DNA from: Geothrix limicola
GTDB lineage: Bacteria; Acidobacteriota; Holophagae; Holophagales; Holophagaceae
Reading direction: 5' to 3'
Length of the DNA stretch: 64,000 nt
Assembly: GCF_030268085.1 (NCBI RefSeq)
Contig: NZ_BSDE01000001.1
Span: 682,001 to 746,000, forward strand
The translations under genes and the position numbers were made by a program. Positions 1-8,549 of this stretch are shown piece after piece. The notes under the pieces are model-generated. The model did no database searches and was not told the origin of the DNA. It worked only from the letters and a program-made list of their open reading frames with translations. Each line of letters starts with the position of its first letter. Positions within the stretch are counted from its first letter, which is position 1.

Positions 1-3
1 GCA

Positions 4-1224
4 TCAATTGTTCTCATCGTCTTTCTCGACCTTCTTCTTGCTGGGGTCTTCCAGGCTCACCTGGTCGTTGGCCTTGAGGCCCGAAAGGATCTCCACGCGC
101 TCCAGGGTGGCGATGCCGGCCTTGACGGGCACGACTTCGAAGTATTCCTTCCAGTGGTCCGAGAGCCAGATGAACTTGCCGCGCCCCGTCAGGCCATCCT
201 TGGCTTTGGCGATGTCCTGGGGCGTGAGGTTCTCCTTCATGCGGTAGACGACCGTTTGGCCATCGCGGCGCTGCAGGGCCTCCAGCGGGATGCTGACGGC
301 CTTGGCGCGCTTCTCGCCGAGGATCTCCACGTTGGCGCTCATGCCGGTCTTGAAGGCATCAGTGAGTTCGTCCAGGGCGATCTCCACGCGGAAGACCTTG
401 ATCTTCTCCACGAGGTCGGCGGCGGGGGCGACGAAACGCACCTTGCCCGTGAAGGCGCGCTGCGGATAGGCGTCCAGGGTGATGCGCACGGGTTGGCCCA
501 CCTGTACCTTGGCGATGTCGACCTCGTTGAGGTTCACCTTCACGATGAGGGAGGCCAGGTCGGCCACGGTGAACACGACGGTGCCGGCGTTGAAGGAGCT
601 GACGCCAGAAGTGATGGTGTCACCCAGCTCGACGCCCCTCTTGATGACGACACCGTTCATGGGCGCCGTGACACGGGCGAGCTGAGTGGAGGCGTTGCCG
701 CTGATGGGAATGCCGCGATCCTCGACGATCTGGTAGCGAGTCTGGGCGCTCTTGTAGGTTTCTTCGGCGAGGTCACGGGCGGTCCTGGCACTGCGGTAGG
801 CCTGATCGGAAATGAGGCCAGCCTTGAAGAGCTCGGATTGCTGGGTGAAGTCGCGCTCGGCGTTCTTGAAACTCACCCGGGCCTGGGAGACGCTGCCCTG
901 CACGTCGGATAGCGTCTGCGCCTGGTTCACGTCGGGCTCCACCTCGGCGAGCACCTCACCGCTGCGCACGGTGGCGCCCTCGCGGACCTTCAGCCCCACG
1001 ATGCGCCCCGACACGGTGGACTTCACATCCACCTTGATGAGCGGATCCACCACGCCCACCTCGCGCACGCTGACCTGCAGATCCTCGGCCTGCACCTTGC
1101 CCACCCGGAACGGGGTGTTGGTCTCGGCTTTCTTGGCCTTGCCGTCGCCGCCCTTCAGGGTGAAGAACATGCCCGCCGCCAAGACCGCACCGGCCACGGA
1201 CACGATGACCCATCGCTTTTGCAT
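4..1224 (-). CDS. HlyD/MacA-type periplasmic adaptor subunit of an efflux pump
   Basis: Membrane-fusion protein that would bridge an inner-membrane RND or ABC exporter to a TolC-type outer-membrane channel. The 406-aa product opens with one hydrophobic anchor (about residues 5-22, MQKRWVIVSVAGAVLAAG), then a lipoyl/barrel-sandwich half (VSGRIVGLKVREGATVRSGE), a coiled-coil hairpin rich in Q/A/R/E (about 100-165), the second lipoyl half (TAPMNGVVIKRG) and a beta-barrel (VGQPVRITLDAYP). The start at 1224 is preferred over upstream in-frame ATGs because GGGAGG lies just upstream and it yields the anchor at the N-terminus. The pump partner would be downstream, beyond the left edge. The tail is very acidic/basic and low in complexity. 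Family assignment is firm; transported substrate unknown. Confidence 0.88.
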   Translation of the reverse strand: MQKRWVIVSVAGAVLAAGMFFTLKGGDGKAKKAETNTPFRVGKVQAEDLQVSVREVGVVDPLIKVDVKSTVSGRIVGLKVREGATVRSGEVLAEVEPDVNQAQTLSDVQGSVSQARVSFKNAERDFTQQSELFKAGLISDQAYRSARTARDLAEETYKSAQTRYQIVEDRGIPISGNASTQLARVTAPMNGVVIKRGVELGDTITSGVSSFNAGTVVFTVADLASLIVKVNLNEVDIAKVQVGQPVRITLDAYPQRAFTGKVRFVAPAADLVEKIKVFRVEIALDELTDAFKTGMSANVEILGEKRAKAVSIPLEALQRRDGQTVVYRMKENLTPQDIAKAKDGLTGRGKFIWLSDHWKEYFEVVPVKAGIATLERVEILSGLKANDQVSLEDPSKKKVEKDDENN

Positions 1225-1534
1225 GGAACCTCCCTGATGGGAAAGACGCCGGACTCGCCGGGATGATGGAATGCCTACGCGGCAGAGTCTGGGGTCGTTT
1301 AGAGGCCGGTTCTTCGGGGAATCGGCAAGCCGCCGCTCTCGACCGGCCAGTCCCCTTTTGAGGCCGCGGGCCGGGCCGTGGCGTCCCGCAACATGGCTGT
1401 GGCAAGGAACCGCAGTGTTGCCGTTAAACCTTTTCCTATTGCAGGAATAAGTGCGGATGTGGAATTGGCATGCCAAGCGCAATAAAGCCCGCGGGACGAT
1501 TCCCTCAGGCGGCGCCGCCGCATCAGGAGCAACC
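1225..1534. other. Divergent intergenic region with a sigma-54-like site
   Basis: About 310 bases without a credible gene, between the divergent efflux adaptor and the heptad-repeat protein. It must hold both promoters. A perfect 12-base palindrome TTGGCATGCCAA sits at 1465-1476; the same bases read as a -24/-12 element (GG at 1467-1468, GC at 1479-1480, 10 bases between) pointing toward the heptad-repeat gene. No other structure was recognised. Confidence 0.5.
1465..1481 (+). promoter_or_regulatory. Candidate sigma-54 (-24/-12) promoter or palindromic operator
   Basis: TTGGCATGccaaGCGCA fits the sigma-54 pattern TTGGCACG-N4-TTGCA with three mismatches and the required 10-base spacing between the GG and GC doublets. 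The initiation point would fall near 1492, about 43 bases upstream of the ATG at 1535. The overlapping perfect palindrome TTGGCATGCCAA is an alternative reading as a repressor operator. Sequence match only. Confidence 0.35.
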
Positions 1535-1990
1535 ATGTTCAACACACAGAAACGCATCGCCCTCGTCGTGGCGGCCGGCCTCATCGGGATGTCCCTGGCG
1601 GCCCAGCAGCCCCCGGTTCAGCCGCCGACGGGCCAGCAGGTCGAGCGGAAGGGCGAACGCATCGAGCGCCGTGGCGAAGCCCAGGAGCGCAACGGCGAGC
1701 GCCAGGTGAGACGGGGCGAGCGCAACGAGGTCAAGGGCGGGCAGAAGGAGCGCCAGGGTGAGCGGATGGAGAAGAATGGCGAAAAGCTCGTGGCCGAGGG
1801 CAAGGTGAACGCCGGCGAGTCCCTCGAGCGCAAGGGTGAGCGGCGCGAGGCGGCTGGCCAGGCCCAGCGGGCCAAGGGCGTTCGCCAGGAGAAGCGCGGC
1901 GAACGCAACGAGCGCAAGGGTGAGCGCAGGGAGAACCGTGGCGAGCGCGTCGAGAAGAAGGGCGAGCGCATGGAGGCCGCGGGCAAATAG
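1535..1990 (+). CDS. Exported Glu/Arg/Gly heptad-repeat protein, function unknown
   Basis: Hypothetical 151-aa protein. Residues 1-22 (MFNTQKRIALVVAAGLIGMS) look like a signal peptide, so the mature chain is probably periplasmic. After a short PPVQPPTG linker, almost the entire mature chain is a run of seven-residue units with consensus E-R-K/R-G-E-R-x: a glycine at position 4 of nearly every unit, about 16 units, with one five-residue slip (AGESL) in the middle and decayed units such as VAEGKVN and RAKGVRQ. Extremely charged, no Cys, few hydrophobics. The ATG at 1535 is chosen because of CAGGAG upstream and the signal peptide; an upstream ATG at 1451 adds unrelated residues. No enzymatic motif is visible; role could be structural or nucleic-acid/polyanion binding, but that is a guess. 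Confidence 0.75.
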   Translation: MFNTQKRIALVVAAGLIGMSLAAQQPPVQPPTGQQVERKGERIERRGEAQERNGERQVRRGERNEVKGGQKERQGERMEKNGEKLVAEGKVNAGESLERKGERREAAGQAQRAKGVRQEKRGERNERKGERRENRGERVEKKGERMEAAGK

Positions 1991-2007
1991 CCTTCGACCC
2001 TTCAACA

Positions 2008-2033
2008 GAACGGCCCCCGCTTGGGGGCCGTTC
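2008..2033. terminator. Bidirectional hairpin terminator between convergent genes
   Basis: Perfect 11-bp stem GAACGGCCCCC / GGGGGCCGTTC with a GCTT loop, between the heptad-repeat gene (+) and acetate kinase (-). It can serve both strands; no long U-tract. Confidence 0.75.
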
Positions 2034-2050
2034 TCGTGCGAGGCGAAGGT

Positions 2051-3232
2051 CTACCGCACGGTTTCCCGGGCGATCATCAGTTCCTCGTTGGTAGGAACGA
2101 CGGTGACGGTGACGCGCGAATCAGGCGTGCTGATGATGCGCTCCCCAGTGCCGTGTTCGTTGGCTTCGTGATCCAACTTGACGCCCAGGAAACTGAGCTT
2201 GCTGCAGACCTTGGCCCGGACGAAGGTGCTGTGGGTGCCGATGCCCGCGGTGAACGTGATGGCGTCGACGCCGTCGAGCACGGTGGCATAGGCGCCGATG
2301 TACTGCCGCACGTTGTAGGTCAGGAGGTCGCGGGCCAGGCGGGCGCGGTCATTGCCCTGCTCGGCGGCGCGCTCGATCTCGCGGAAATCGGAAGATACGC
2401 CCGAGATGCCCAGCAGGCCGGACTTCTTGTTGAGCAGATCCGTGATGCCGTTGTAGTCGAGGTGCTCGTATTCCATGAGCATTTCCACCACGCTCGGATC
2501 GATGGTGCCGCAGCGGGTGCCCATGATGACGCCCTGCAGCGGCGTCATGCCCATGCTGGTGTCCACGCTCTTGCCGTTGTGCACGGCGCAGATGCTGGTG
2601 CCGTTGCCGATGTGGCAGGTGACGATCTTGAGGGCCCGGAGGGGGCGGCAGAGCAGGATGGCCGTGCGGGCCGCCACGTACGAGTGGCTGGAGCCGTGGA
2701 AACCGTAGCGGCGAATGCCGTACTTCTGGCTGATCTCGTAGGGGATGCCGTAGATGCGGGCGTGATCCGGGATGTTGTGGTGGAAGGCCGTGTCGAAGAC
2801 GGCGACATGGGGCACATTCGGGAAGGCGGCCATGGCGGTGCGGATGCCCAGCGCGTTCGCGGGGTTGTGCAGGGGCGCGTACATCGCGAAATGGTCGATG
2901 TCCTGAAGCACCTCGTCGGTCACCAGGACCGAATCGCCGTACTTGGGGCCGCCATGCACCACGCGGTGGCCCACGGCGTGGATGGGGGTCTCGTGAAGCA
3001 CGGTCGCGCGCAGCTGCTCCAGGATGGCCTCCAGGGCCTCCTTGTGGGTGGGCAGGGGCAGGGTCTCCCTGTGCTTGTTGCCTTCGATGGTGGAGGTAAG
3101 GTTGGCCTCGCCCAGGCCGATGCGCTCGGCCATGCCCTCGGCGAGGGACGTTTCCTTCGCCATATCGAAGAGGTTGAACTTCAGGCTCGATGAGCCGGCA
3201 TTGAGTACGAGAACGAACACGGTATCCCCCAT
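2051..3232 (-). CDS. ackA: Acetate kinase
   Basis: Catalyses acetyl phosphate + ADP to acetate + ATP (reversible), giving substrate-level ATP or activating acetate in the cytoplasm. The 393-aa product has the usual family length and hallmark motifs: N-terminal NAGSSSLKFNLF (ATP/substrate fold), VGHRVVHGG, the catalytic-region block FDTAFHHNIP, YGFHGSSH, HIGNGTSI and the C-terminal FTAGIG. No phosphotransacetylase gene is in the window. It lies 61 bases downstream of the chemoreceptor on the same strand and could be cotranscribed. The ATG at 3232 gives the standard N-terminus although its ribosome site is weak. Confidence 0.97.
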   Translation of the reverse strand: MGDTVFVLVLNAGSSSLKFNLFDMAKETSLAEGMAERIGLGEANLTSTIEGNKHRETLPLPTHKEALEAILEQLRATVLHETPIHAVGHRVVHGGPKYGDSVLVTDEVLQDIDHFAMYAPLHNPANALGIRTAMAAFPNVPHVAVFDTAFHHNIPDHARIYGIPYEISQKYGIRRYGFHGSSHSYVAARTAILLCRPLRALKIVTCHIGNGTSICAVHNGKSVDTSMGMTPLQGVIMGTRCGTIDPSVVEMLMEYEHLDYNGITDLLNKKSGLLGISGVSSDFREIERAAEQGNDRARLARDLLTYNVRQYIGAYATVLDGVDAITFTAGIGTHSTFVRAKVCSKLSFLGVKLDHEANEHGTGERIISTPDSRVTVTVVPTNEELMIARETVR

Positions 3233-3293
3233 AACAGGATCAGTCTACCGGTCAGACCACGTGACCAATGCCGCATTGCTGACGCTAGGGTCA

Positions 3294-4892
3294 TCATGAG
3301 AGCCTGAAACGGCGGGTGAGGCTTTGCAGTTGCTGGGCCAGGTTGGCCAATTCATCCGTCGTCCGGGCCGTCTCCTGGACGGTGGCCGAAAGCTGGGTGG
3401 TGGCGGAGGCATTGCGCTCCACCATCTGCGTGGCGGAGTCCATGGCGCGCAGCACTTCCTCGCTGGCGCGTCCCTGCTCATCCATGGCGTGGGCGATCTC
3501 CTTCAGCTGGCCCGCATTGTCCCGGACGTGCCCGTCGATGCGCTCCAGGCTGCGGGAGGCCTCCCGCACGGAGTCCGTCCCCAGGTTCACGCGGTCGGTG
3601 CTTTCCTGGATGAGGGCCGTGATCTCCTTGGCCGCGGCCCCGCTGCGTTCGGCGAGCTTCCGCACCTCCTCAGCCACCACCGCGAAGCCCTTGCCCATGG
3701 CGCCCGCCTTGGCCGCCTCGATGGCGGCGTTCAGGGAGAGCAGGTTGGTCTGGCGGGCGATGTCCGTGATGACCGTGATGATCCGGTTAACTTTGGCGGA
3801 ACTCTCCTCGATGGCTTCCATGGCCTTGCCTGTGTCCTGGACGGCCATGAGGCCCTGGTGGCCGGCCTCCTGGGACCGCGCCGCCAATTCCTCCGCCCGC
3901 TGGGTGCTCTCCTTGACCTGCTGGATGTTGGCGTTCATCTGTTCAAGGGCGGCCGAAGAGCGGTCCATGGCCAGGCGCTCCTGCTCGGTGCTGCGGCGGA
4001 GTTCCTCCGCGGTGCGGTTCACCTGCTCGGTGGTGGCCGCGAGTTCCGTGGCGCTGGATGCGGTGCCCTCCGCCGACTGGGCGATGGCCTGGATGTCCTT
4101 GCGAAGGCCCTGAATGACCTCCGCCAGACCGGCCGCCACCCGGGCGAGCTCGTCCCGTCCCTCGATGTCGGGCGTCCTGGTCAGATCACCCTTGGCCACG
4201 GCATCCATGGCCGTTTCGATGTCCTGGGCCTTGTTGGCGAGCCGCAAGCCGATGCGGCGGCTCAGGAAGCCTCCGATCAGAATGGCCCCCAGGCCGACGC
4301 CGAGGATCCAGAGCTTGCCCCGGGCCGAACGTCCGAGGTCCGCCTTCATCATCTGATCGGCCGTGGTTTGGGCTTCCTGCTGGACCTTCAGCACCCGGTC
4401 CCGTGCGACGCGCACCTGCTCGACGTTGGCCTCCATCAGTTTGCCGATGGTTTTGGACGAATGGTCGGCCTGGGCCTCGGCTAGCACGGCCGGATAGGCC
4501 TTCTCGTAGGCGTCGAAGGCCTGGAGGCCTTCCGCCAGGAGGGTTTTTTCTTCCTGCGAAAAACCGAGGGCGCTGAGGGCCGCCCGGTTCTTGCTGAGCG
4601 ATTCCAGGCATTCCAGACGCCGTTTGTTCCGGGCGGTCAGATAGTCCGGATCCGCGGCTCCGCCGATCATGCTGACCTCGGTGGTCCGGATGATGTTGAG
4701 GTCATTCAGGACCTTCGACAGCGCGACCGTTTCGGTCAGATGCTCCGCCACCTCGACTTGGCCCGTCTGCAGCTGGGTCACCGTGAACCAGCCCAGACTC
4801 CCGACCAGCAGCAGGGCCAGCGTCTGGATAAGGAGAAGGAAGACGAACTTCCCGCGCATCCGGAAATTGTCGGTGAACCTTCCGAGATTCAT
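3294..4892 (-). CDS. Methyl-accepting chemotaxis protein
   Basis: Transmembrane chemoreceptor feeding CheA/CheW. The 532-aa chain starts with a short cytoplasmic tail and TM1 ([20 protein letters not shown]), followed by a periplasmic four-helix-bundle type sensor of about 150 residues, TM2 ([20 protein letters not shown]), a HAMP segment and the signalling hairpin. The tip sequence ([22 protein letters not shown], then [17 protein letters not shown]) is diagnostic. Methylation-region coiled coil flanks it. No C-terminal CheR-binding pentapeptide (chain ends RRFRLS). The start at 4892 has AAGGAG at good spacing; the ORF extends further upstream but without a membrane-protein start. A CCCGATAA box just upstream resembles a flagellar sigma-28 -10 element. 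Ligand unknown. Confidence 0.95.
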   Translation of the reverse strand: MNLGRFTDNFRMRGKFVFLLLIQTLALLLVGSLGWFTVTQLQTGQVEVAEHLTETVALSKVLNDLNIIRTTEVSMIGGAADPDYLTARNKRRLECLESLSKNRAALSALGFSQEEKTLLAEGLQAFDAYEKAYPAVLAEAQADHSSKTIGKLMEANVEQVRVARDRVLKVQQEAQTTADQMMKADLGRSARGKLWILGVGLGAILIGGFLSRRIGLRLANKAQDIETAMDAVAKGDLTRTPDIEGRDELARVAAGLAEVIQGLRKDIQAIAQSAEGTASSATELAATTEQVNRTAEELRRSTEQERLAMDRSSAALEQMNANIQQVKESTQRAEELAARSQEAGHQGLMAVQDTGKAMEAIEESSAKVNRIITVITDIARQTNLLSLNAAIEAAKAGAMGKGFAVVAEEVRKLAERSGAAAKEITALIQESTDRVNLGTDSVREASRSLERIDGHVRDNAGQLKEIAHAMDEQGRASEEVLRAMDSATQMVERNASATTQLSATVQETARTTDELANLAQQLQSLTRRFRLS

Positions 4893-4967
4893 GTCCGGCT
4901 CCTTTTCGCCCTTATCGGGCTGGCGCGGGTTTCCGTGAATCTGGATGTCAGTGTCGCCAGGTCCGGA

Positions 4968-4990
4968 AGCCCGCCGAAAGGCGGGGCTCA
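4968..4990 (-). terminator. Possible hairpin after E1 alpha gene
   Basis: AGCCCGCC / GGCGGGGCT arms (one bulged G) with a GAAA loop lie immediately at the stop codon of the E1 alpha gene. There is no U-run after it on the minus strand, so termination is uncertain; it could also be a processing or stability element before the chemoreceptor gene. Confidence 0.35.
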
Positions 4991-5926
4991 GCTGGAGAAC
5001 ACACCCGCCTGGAGAGACGCGGGATCGGGCCAGGGGGCTTCGAGCGCCGCTTCCGCGGCCGCCAGGAGTTCCGCCTCGATCCTCGGTCCCAACCCTGCAT
5101 CGGGTTTCCATCCCCGCAACTGCATCCAGGCTTCGAAGCGGGGCAGGGGATCCTTGGTGGCCCATTCCGCGAGAAGCGCCGGATCCACGTAGCGCTGGTC
5201 GTCGTGCTCGGCGTGCCCCTTCATGCGGAAGGTTTCGCAGACGAGAAAGGCGGGGCCCTTGCCTTCCAGGCAGCGCTGGCGGGCTTCCGCGGCGGCCTGG
5301 TAGACGGCGGCGGCGTCGTTGCCATCCACCGTCAGGGTGAAGGCGCCCTGGGACCGCTGCGACATGCGGCCCACCATCTGGCGGTCCGGCGGGGTGGAAA
5401 AGGCGTAGCCGTTGGATTCCCCCACAACGATGAGGGGCAGCCGCTGCACCACGGCGAAGTTGAGGCCTTCGTAGAAGGCGCCTGTGGAACTGCCGCCATC
5501 GCCGATCCAGGTCATGGCCACGCGCCGTTCGCCCTTCTGCCGGAAGGAGAGCGCCACGCCCGACATCACGGGGATGAGGGCGCCCAGCATGGACGTGGGC
5601 GCGATGATGCCCCGCGCCACCGCACCGAAATGGTTGTTGTGCTCGCGCCCGCCCGTGGGGCCCGTGGCGCGGCCCAGGTATTGAAGGAAGATCTCACGGG
5701 GCGTGACGCCGCGGACGAACATGGAGCCTAGGTTGCGGATGAGCGGCGCGATCACGTCGTCAGGCCCCAGGGCCATGGCCGTGGCGCAGGCCGTGGCCTC
5801 CTGGCCCAGGCTTCGGTACACGCTGCCGAGGGTCTTGCCCTGGCGGAAGAGCTTCACCAGCCGCTCTTCCGTGAGACGGGTGAGCAGCATGGCCTCATAG
5901 AGGCGGAGGGCGGTCTCGCGGTCCAT
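4988..5926 (-). CDS. TPP-dependent dehydrogenase E1 component, alpha subunit (orphan)
   Basis: Alpha subunit of a pyruvate/branched-chain 2-oxoacid dehydrogenase E1 or acetoin-dehydrogenase type enzyme, a thiamine-pyrophosphate decarboxylase. The 312-aa chain carries the TPP/Mg motif [17 protein letters not shown] (GDG at 142-144) closing with [10 protein letters not shown] (about 170-179), where the family usually has NN rather than [11 protein letters not shown] (93-101) corresponds to the usual GR-x-G-x-H-like substrate loop, and [12 protein letters not shown] to the phosphorylation-loop region. No E1 beta, E2 or E3 gene lies nearby, which is unusual because alpha and beta are normally adjacent. 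The start codon is only 17 bases from the divergent GNAT start. Substrate cannot be told from sequence. Confidence 0.88.
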   Translation of the reverse strand: MDRETALRLYEAMLLTRLTEERLVKLFRQGKTLGSVYRSLGQEATACATAMALGPDDVIAPLIRNLGSMFVRGVTPREIFLQYLGRATGPTGGREHNNHFGAVARGIIAPTSMLGALIPVMSGVALSFRQKGERRVAMTWIGDGGSSTGAFYEGLNFAVVQRLPLIVVGESNGYAFSTPPDRQMVGRMSQRSQGAFTLTVDGNDAAAVYQAAAEARQRCLEGKGPAFLVCETFRMKGHAEHDDQRYVDPALLAEWATKDPLPRFEAWMQLRGWKPDAGLGPRIEAELLAAAEAALEAPWPDPASLQAGVFSS

Positions 5927-5943
5927 CGGGTTAGCATAGACCC

Positions 5944-6426
5944 ATGCTGACCCTCCGCCCCGCCGTTCCCGCCGACGCCCCCCTGATCCTCGAGTACATC
6001 CGCGAACTGGCGGAGTACGAGCGGGAGCCGGATGCGGCCAGGGCCACCGGGGCCGATCTGCAGCGGTACGTCTTCTCCGATCATCCCCTGGTGCGGGTGA
6101 CCCTGGCCGAGTGGGAGGGGGCGCCCGCGGGCTTCGCGCTCTGGTTCCTGAACTTCAGCTCCTGGGAAGGCAAGCCCGGCATCTACCTCGAAGACCTCTT
6201 CGTGAGGCCCAGCTTCCGGGGTCACGGCATCGGGAAGGCCCTGCTGAAGCATCTGGCGGGCCTCGCCGTGCAGGAGGGCTGGACCCGCTTCGCCTGGCAG
6301 GTGCTGGACTGGAACACTCCGGCCATCGAGTTCTACGAGGCCCACGGCGCCAAGGTCCTGCGGCCCTGGCTCAACTGCCGGGTGGAAGGCGAGGCCCTGC
6401 ACCGCCTCGCCGAGGAAGTCGATTGA
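5944..6426 (+). CDS. GNAT-family N-acetyltransferase (SSAT-like)
   Basis: Acetyl-CoA-dependent N-acetyltransferase of 160 aa. It shows the GNAT acetyl-CoA loop V-R-P-x-x-R-G-H-G-I-G (FVRPSFRGHGIGKALL, about residues 87-102) and the C-terminal W-x-V-L-D-W-N-x-x-A-I-x-F-Y-E-x-x-G-A block characteristic of the diamine/spermidine N1-acetyltransferase-like branch. The stop codon overlaps the start of the downstream CCA-adding enzyme by four bases, so the two are translationally coupled. The start lies 17 bases from a divergent start codon, leaving no room for a conventional promoter/ribosome site. Acceptor substrate (polyamine, amino acid or thialysine) is not determined. Confidence 0.88.
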   Translation: MLTLRPAVPADAPLILEYIRELAEYEREPDAARATGADLQRYVFSDHPLVRVTLAEWEGAPAGFALWFLNFSSWEGKPGIYLEDLFVRPSFRGHGIGKALLKHLAGLAVQEGWTRFAWQVLDWNTPAIEFYEAHGAKVLRPWLNCRVEGEALHRLAEEVD

Positions 6427-7778
6427 CCTGGCCGCCGCTGCTCCGGCTCAAGGAGGCCCTGGGACCCGGGGCCGAGCTGGTGGTGGTGGGCGGCGCGGTG
6501 CGCGACGAGCTGCTGGCCCGGCCGCACGCGGATTGGGACCTGGCCACCCGCCTGATGCCCCAGGCCGTCATGGACCGGGCGCGGGCCGCGGGTCTGAAGG
6601 TCATCCCCACGGGCCTCCAGCACGGCACCGTCACCGTGATCCTCGAGGATCGCCCCGTGGAAGTGACCACCTTCCGCAGCGACGGGGCCTACCTGGACGG
6701 GCGGCATCCCGAGTCCGTGCGCCTGGGTGTGGATCTGACGGAGGACCTGGCGCGGCGGGACTTCACCATCAACGCCATGGCCCTGCCGGTGGAGGGCGGC
6801 GATCTGATCGATCCCTTCGGCGGCCGCGCGGACCTCGCGGCCAGGACGATCCGGGCCGTGGGCGATCCACTCCTGCGCTTCGGCGAGGACGGGCTTCGGC
6901 CCCTGCGCGCCTGCCGCTTTGCGGCCCAGCTGGGTTTCGAGGTCGAAGGGAAGACCCTGGAAGCCATTCCGAAATGCCTCGAGGTGTCCCGGAAGGTGGC
7001 GGTGGAGCGGGTCTTCACCGAACTGGATAAGCTGCTGCGGGGGCTGGACCCTGGCCGCGGCATGCGGCTGCTGGCCGAAAGCGGGCTGATGGATCTCTGG
7101 TTGGCGGAGCTGATTCCCATGATCGGCTGCGGACAGAACCGCCATCACCGGTACGACGTGTGGACCCACACCCTGGAAGTCCTCCGTTTCGCACCGGCCG
7201 AACCCGGCCTGCGCTGGGCCGCCCTCCTTCACGATGCCGGAAAACCCGGCACGCGCACGGTGGGGCCCGATGGCGAGGCCCATTTCTACGACCACGAATC
7301 AAAATCCCTGGACCTGGCCGCCTCCATCCTCGAGCGCCTGAAGGCCAGCCATGCCCTCCGCAAGGAGGTGCTGGCCCTGATCCGCCACCACGGCGTACAC
7401 CCCACCCCCGAATGGAAGGATGCCGCCTGCCGCCGCCTCCTGCGCCGACTCGCGGAAGACGGGCTGCCCCTCGAGCGCTGGGCGGCCTTCCGCCTGGCGG
7501 ACCAGAGGGGCAAGGGGCTGGACGAAGGCGCGCGCGTGGAGGAGCACGGCCGGGTCATGGTCCGCCTGGAGGCCCTGGCGGCCGCAGCGCCCCCGCTGTC
7601 GGTGCGGGATCTGGCCCTGGACGGCGCGGCGCTCATGGCCCTGGCGGGGCGTGGGGGCGGGCCCTGGCTGGGGGAGCTTCAGAAGCGCCTGCTGGAACTC
7701 GTGCTGGACGCACCGGACCTCAACACGGCCGAGCGCCTGAGCGAGATCGTAAAGGAATGGCTCAAGCAACGGGATTGA
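6423..7778 (+). CDS. cca: CCA tRNA nucleotidyltransferase / poly(A)-polymerase family with HD domain
   Basis: Class II nucleotidyltransferase that adds or repairs the tRNA 3' CCA end (a poly(A) polymerase activity is possible within this family). In the 451-aa product the head domain has GGAVRD (23-28) and the metal-binding pair in ADWDLAT (37 and 39), then RRDFTINAMAL, followed by the neck (FGEDGLRPLRACRFAAQLGF). An HD phosphohydrolase domain follows (RYDVWTHTLEVL, LLHDAGKP, FYDHE, IRHHG). The start is inferred as the TTG at 6423 overlapping the upstream stop (TTGA); the long upstream open frame is an out-of-frame extension through the acetyltransferase gene. The alternative GTG starts fall inside the GGAVRD motif. 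Confidence 0.9.
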   Translation: MTWPPLLRLKEALGPGAELVVVGGAVRDELLARPHADWDLATRLMPQAVMDRARAAGLKVIPTGLQHGTVTVILEDRPVEVTTFRSDGAYLDGRHPESVRLGVDLTEDLARRDFTINAMALPVEGGDLIDPFGGRADLAARTIRAVGDPLLRFGEDGLRPLRACRFAAQLGFEVEGKTLEAIPKCLEVSRKVAVERVFTELDKLLRGLDPGRGMRLLAESGLMDLWLAELIPMIGCGQNRHHRYDVWTHTLEVLRFAPAEPGLRWAALLHDAGKPGTRTVGPDGEAHFYDHESKSLDLAASILERLKASHALRKEVLALIRHHGVHPTPEWKDAACRRLLRRLAEDGLPLERWAAFRLADQRGKGLDEGARVEEHGRVMVRLEALAAAAPPLSVRDLALDGAALMALAGRGGGPWLGELQKRLLELVLDAPDLNTAERLSEIVKEWLKQRD

Positions 7779-7799
7779 GCGGGGCGCTTCCCCCGCAGC

Positions 7800-8549
7800 C
7801 TAGATGCCTTCTCCCCGGGACAGCAGGCCCAGCAGGCCCTTCAGCTTGGGCACCGAGGCTCGGCTGACGGGCAGCACCCGGCCCCCGGTGACCGTGATGT
7901 CCCCGCGGCCGCCCATCAGCGGTTTGAAGCCGAGGATGGCCTGGGGCCGAACCAGGAGGTGACGGTGGACCTTCACCAGGCCCTCGTCGGGGAAGGCCTG
8001 CTCGATCTCCAGCAGGGTGGTCCAGGAGGTCTTGAAGCGCTCGCCGGACCAGGCGTAGACCACTTCATCTTCCACTTCGAAATGGCTGACTTTACGGAGA
8101 TCTAGGAAAACAAAGCCTTCACCTGCGCGCACGGGGAAGCGGGGCGACGGGGCGGGAATCAGGGCCGCCAGTTCGGCCCCCTTCCGGCGGGGGATCTGCT
8201 GGTGGTGGAGGCGTTCCAGGGTCTTCAGGAGACGATCCTCGGTGACGGGTTTCAGCAGGTAGTCCACGGCCGCGGCCTCGAAGGCCTGCACGGCGTACTG
8301 CACATGGGCCGTCACGAAGACGACGGGGGGCGGATCCTGCAGTTCCGCGAGGACCTCCAGCCCGCTGAGCCCCGGCATCTGGATGTCGAGGAACAGCGCA
8401 TCGCCCTCCCTGTTCTGCCCGAACCATTCCAGGGTGGCGGCGCTCCCGGTCAGTTCGGCCACCACCTCGCAGCCCGCCTCCCGCAGCAGTCGGGCGAGGC
8501 GCTTGCGGGCCAGGGGTTCATCATCGGCCAGCACCACGCGAAGGGTCAT
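7800..8549 (-). CDS. LytTR-family response regulator
   Basis: DNA-binding response regulator, 249 aa. N-terminal receiver with acidic pocket ADDE (8-11), phospho-acceptor Asp55 in LFLDIQMPG, the conserved Thr in FVTAH and Lys in LLKPV. After a linker comes a LytTR domain (about 140-245; FEVEDEVVYAW, VHRHLLVRPQAI, LPVSRASV), which binds direct repeats upstream of target genes. It is the third gene of an operon: its ATG overlaps the stop of the sensor kinase gene by four bases (ATGA). The cognate kinase is therefore the upstream LytS-type protein. Target genes are unknown. Faces the CCA-adding gene tail to tail with only about 20 bases between, where a weak GC hairpin (GCGGGG/CCCCGC) lies. Confidence 0.95.
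   Translation of the reverse strand: MTLRVVLADDEPLARKRLARLLREAGCEVVAELTGSAATLEWFGQNREGDALFLDIQMPGLSGLEVLAELQDPPPVVFVTAHVQYAVQAFEAAAVDYLLKPVTEDRLLKTLERLHHQQIPRRKGAELAALIPAPSPRFPVRAGEGFVFLDLRKVSHFEVEDEVVYAWSGERFKTSWTTLLEIEQAFPDEGLVKVHRHLLVRPQAILGFKPLMGGRGDITVTGGRVLPVSRASVPKLKGLLGLLSRGEGI

Noticed and set aside
2021-3193. A 390-codon plus-strand open frame opposite acetate kinase
   Set aside because: Composition (Gly/Ala/His/Asp/Val) is typical of antisense shadow frames; ackA on the other strand is unmistakable.
6111-6422. Upstream extension of the CCA-adding enzyme frame
   Set aside because: It runs out of frame through the GNAT gene and adds low-complexity Arg/Pro/Gly sequence; homology begins at the TTG overlapping the upstream stop.
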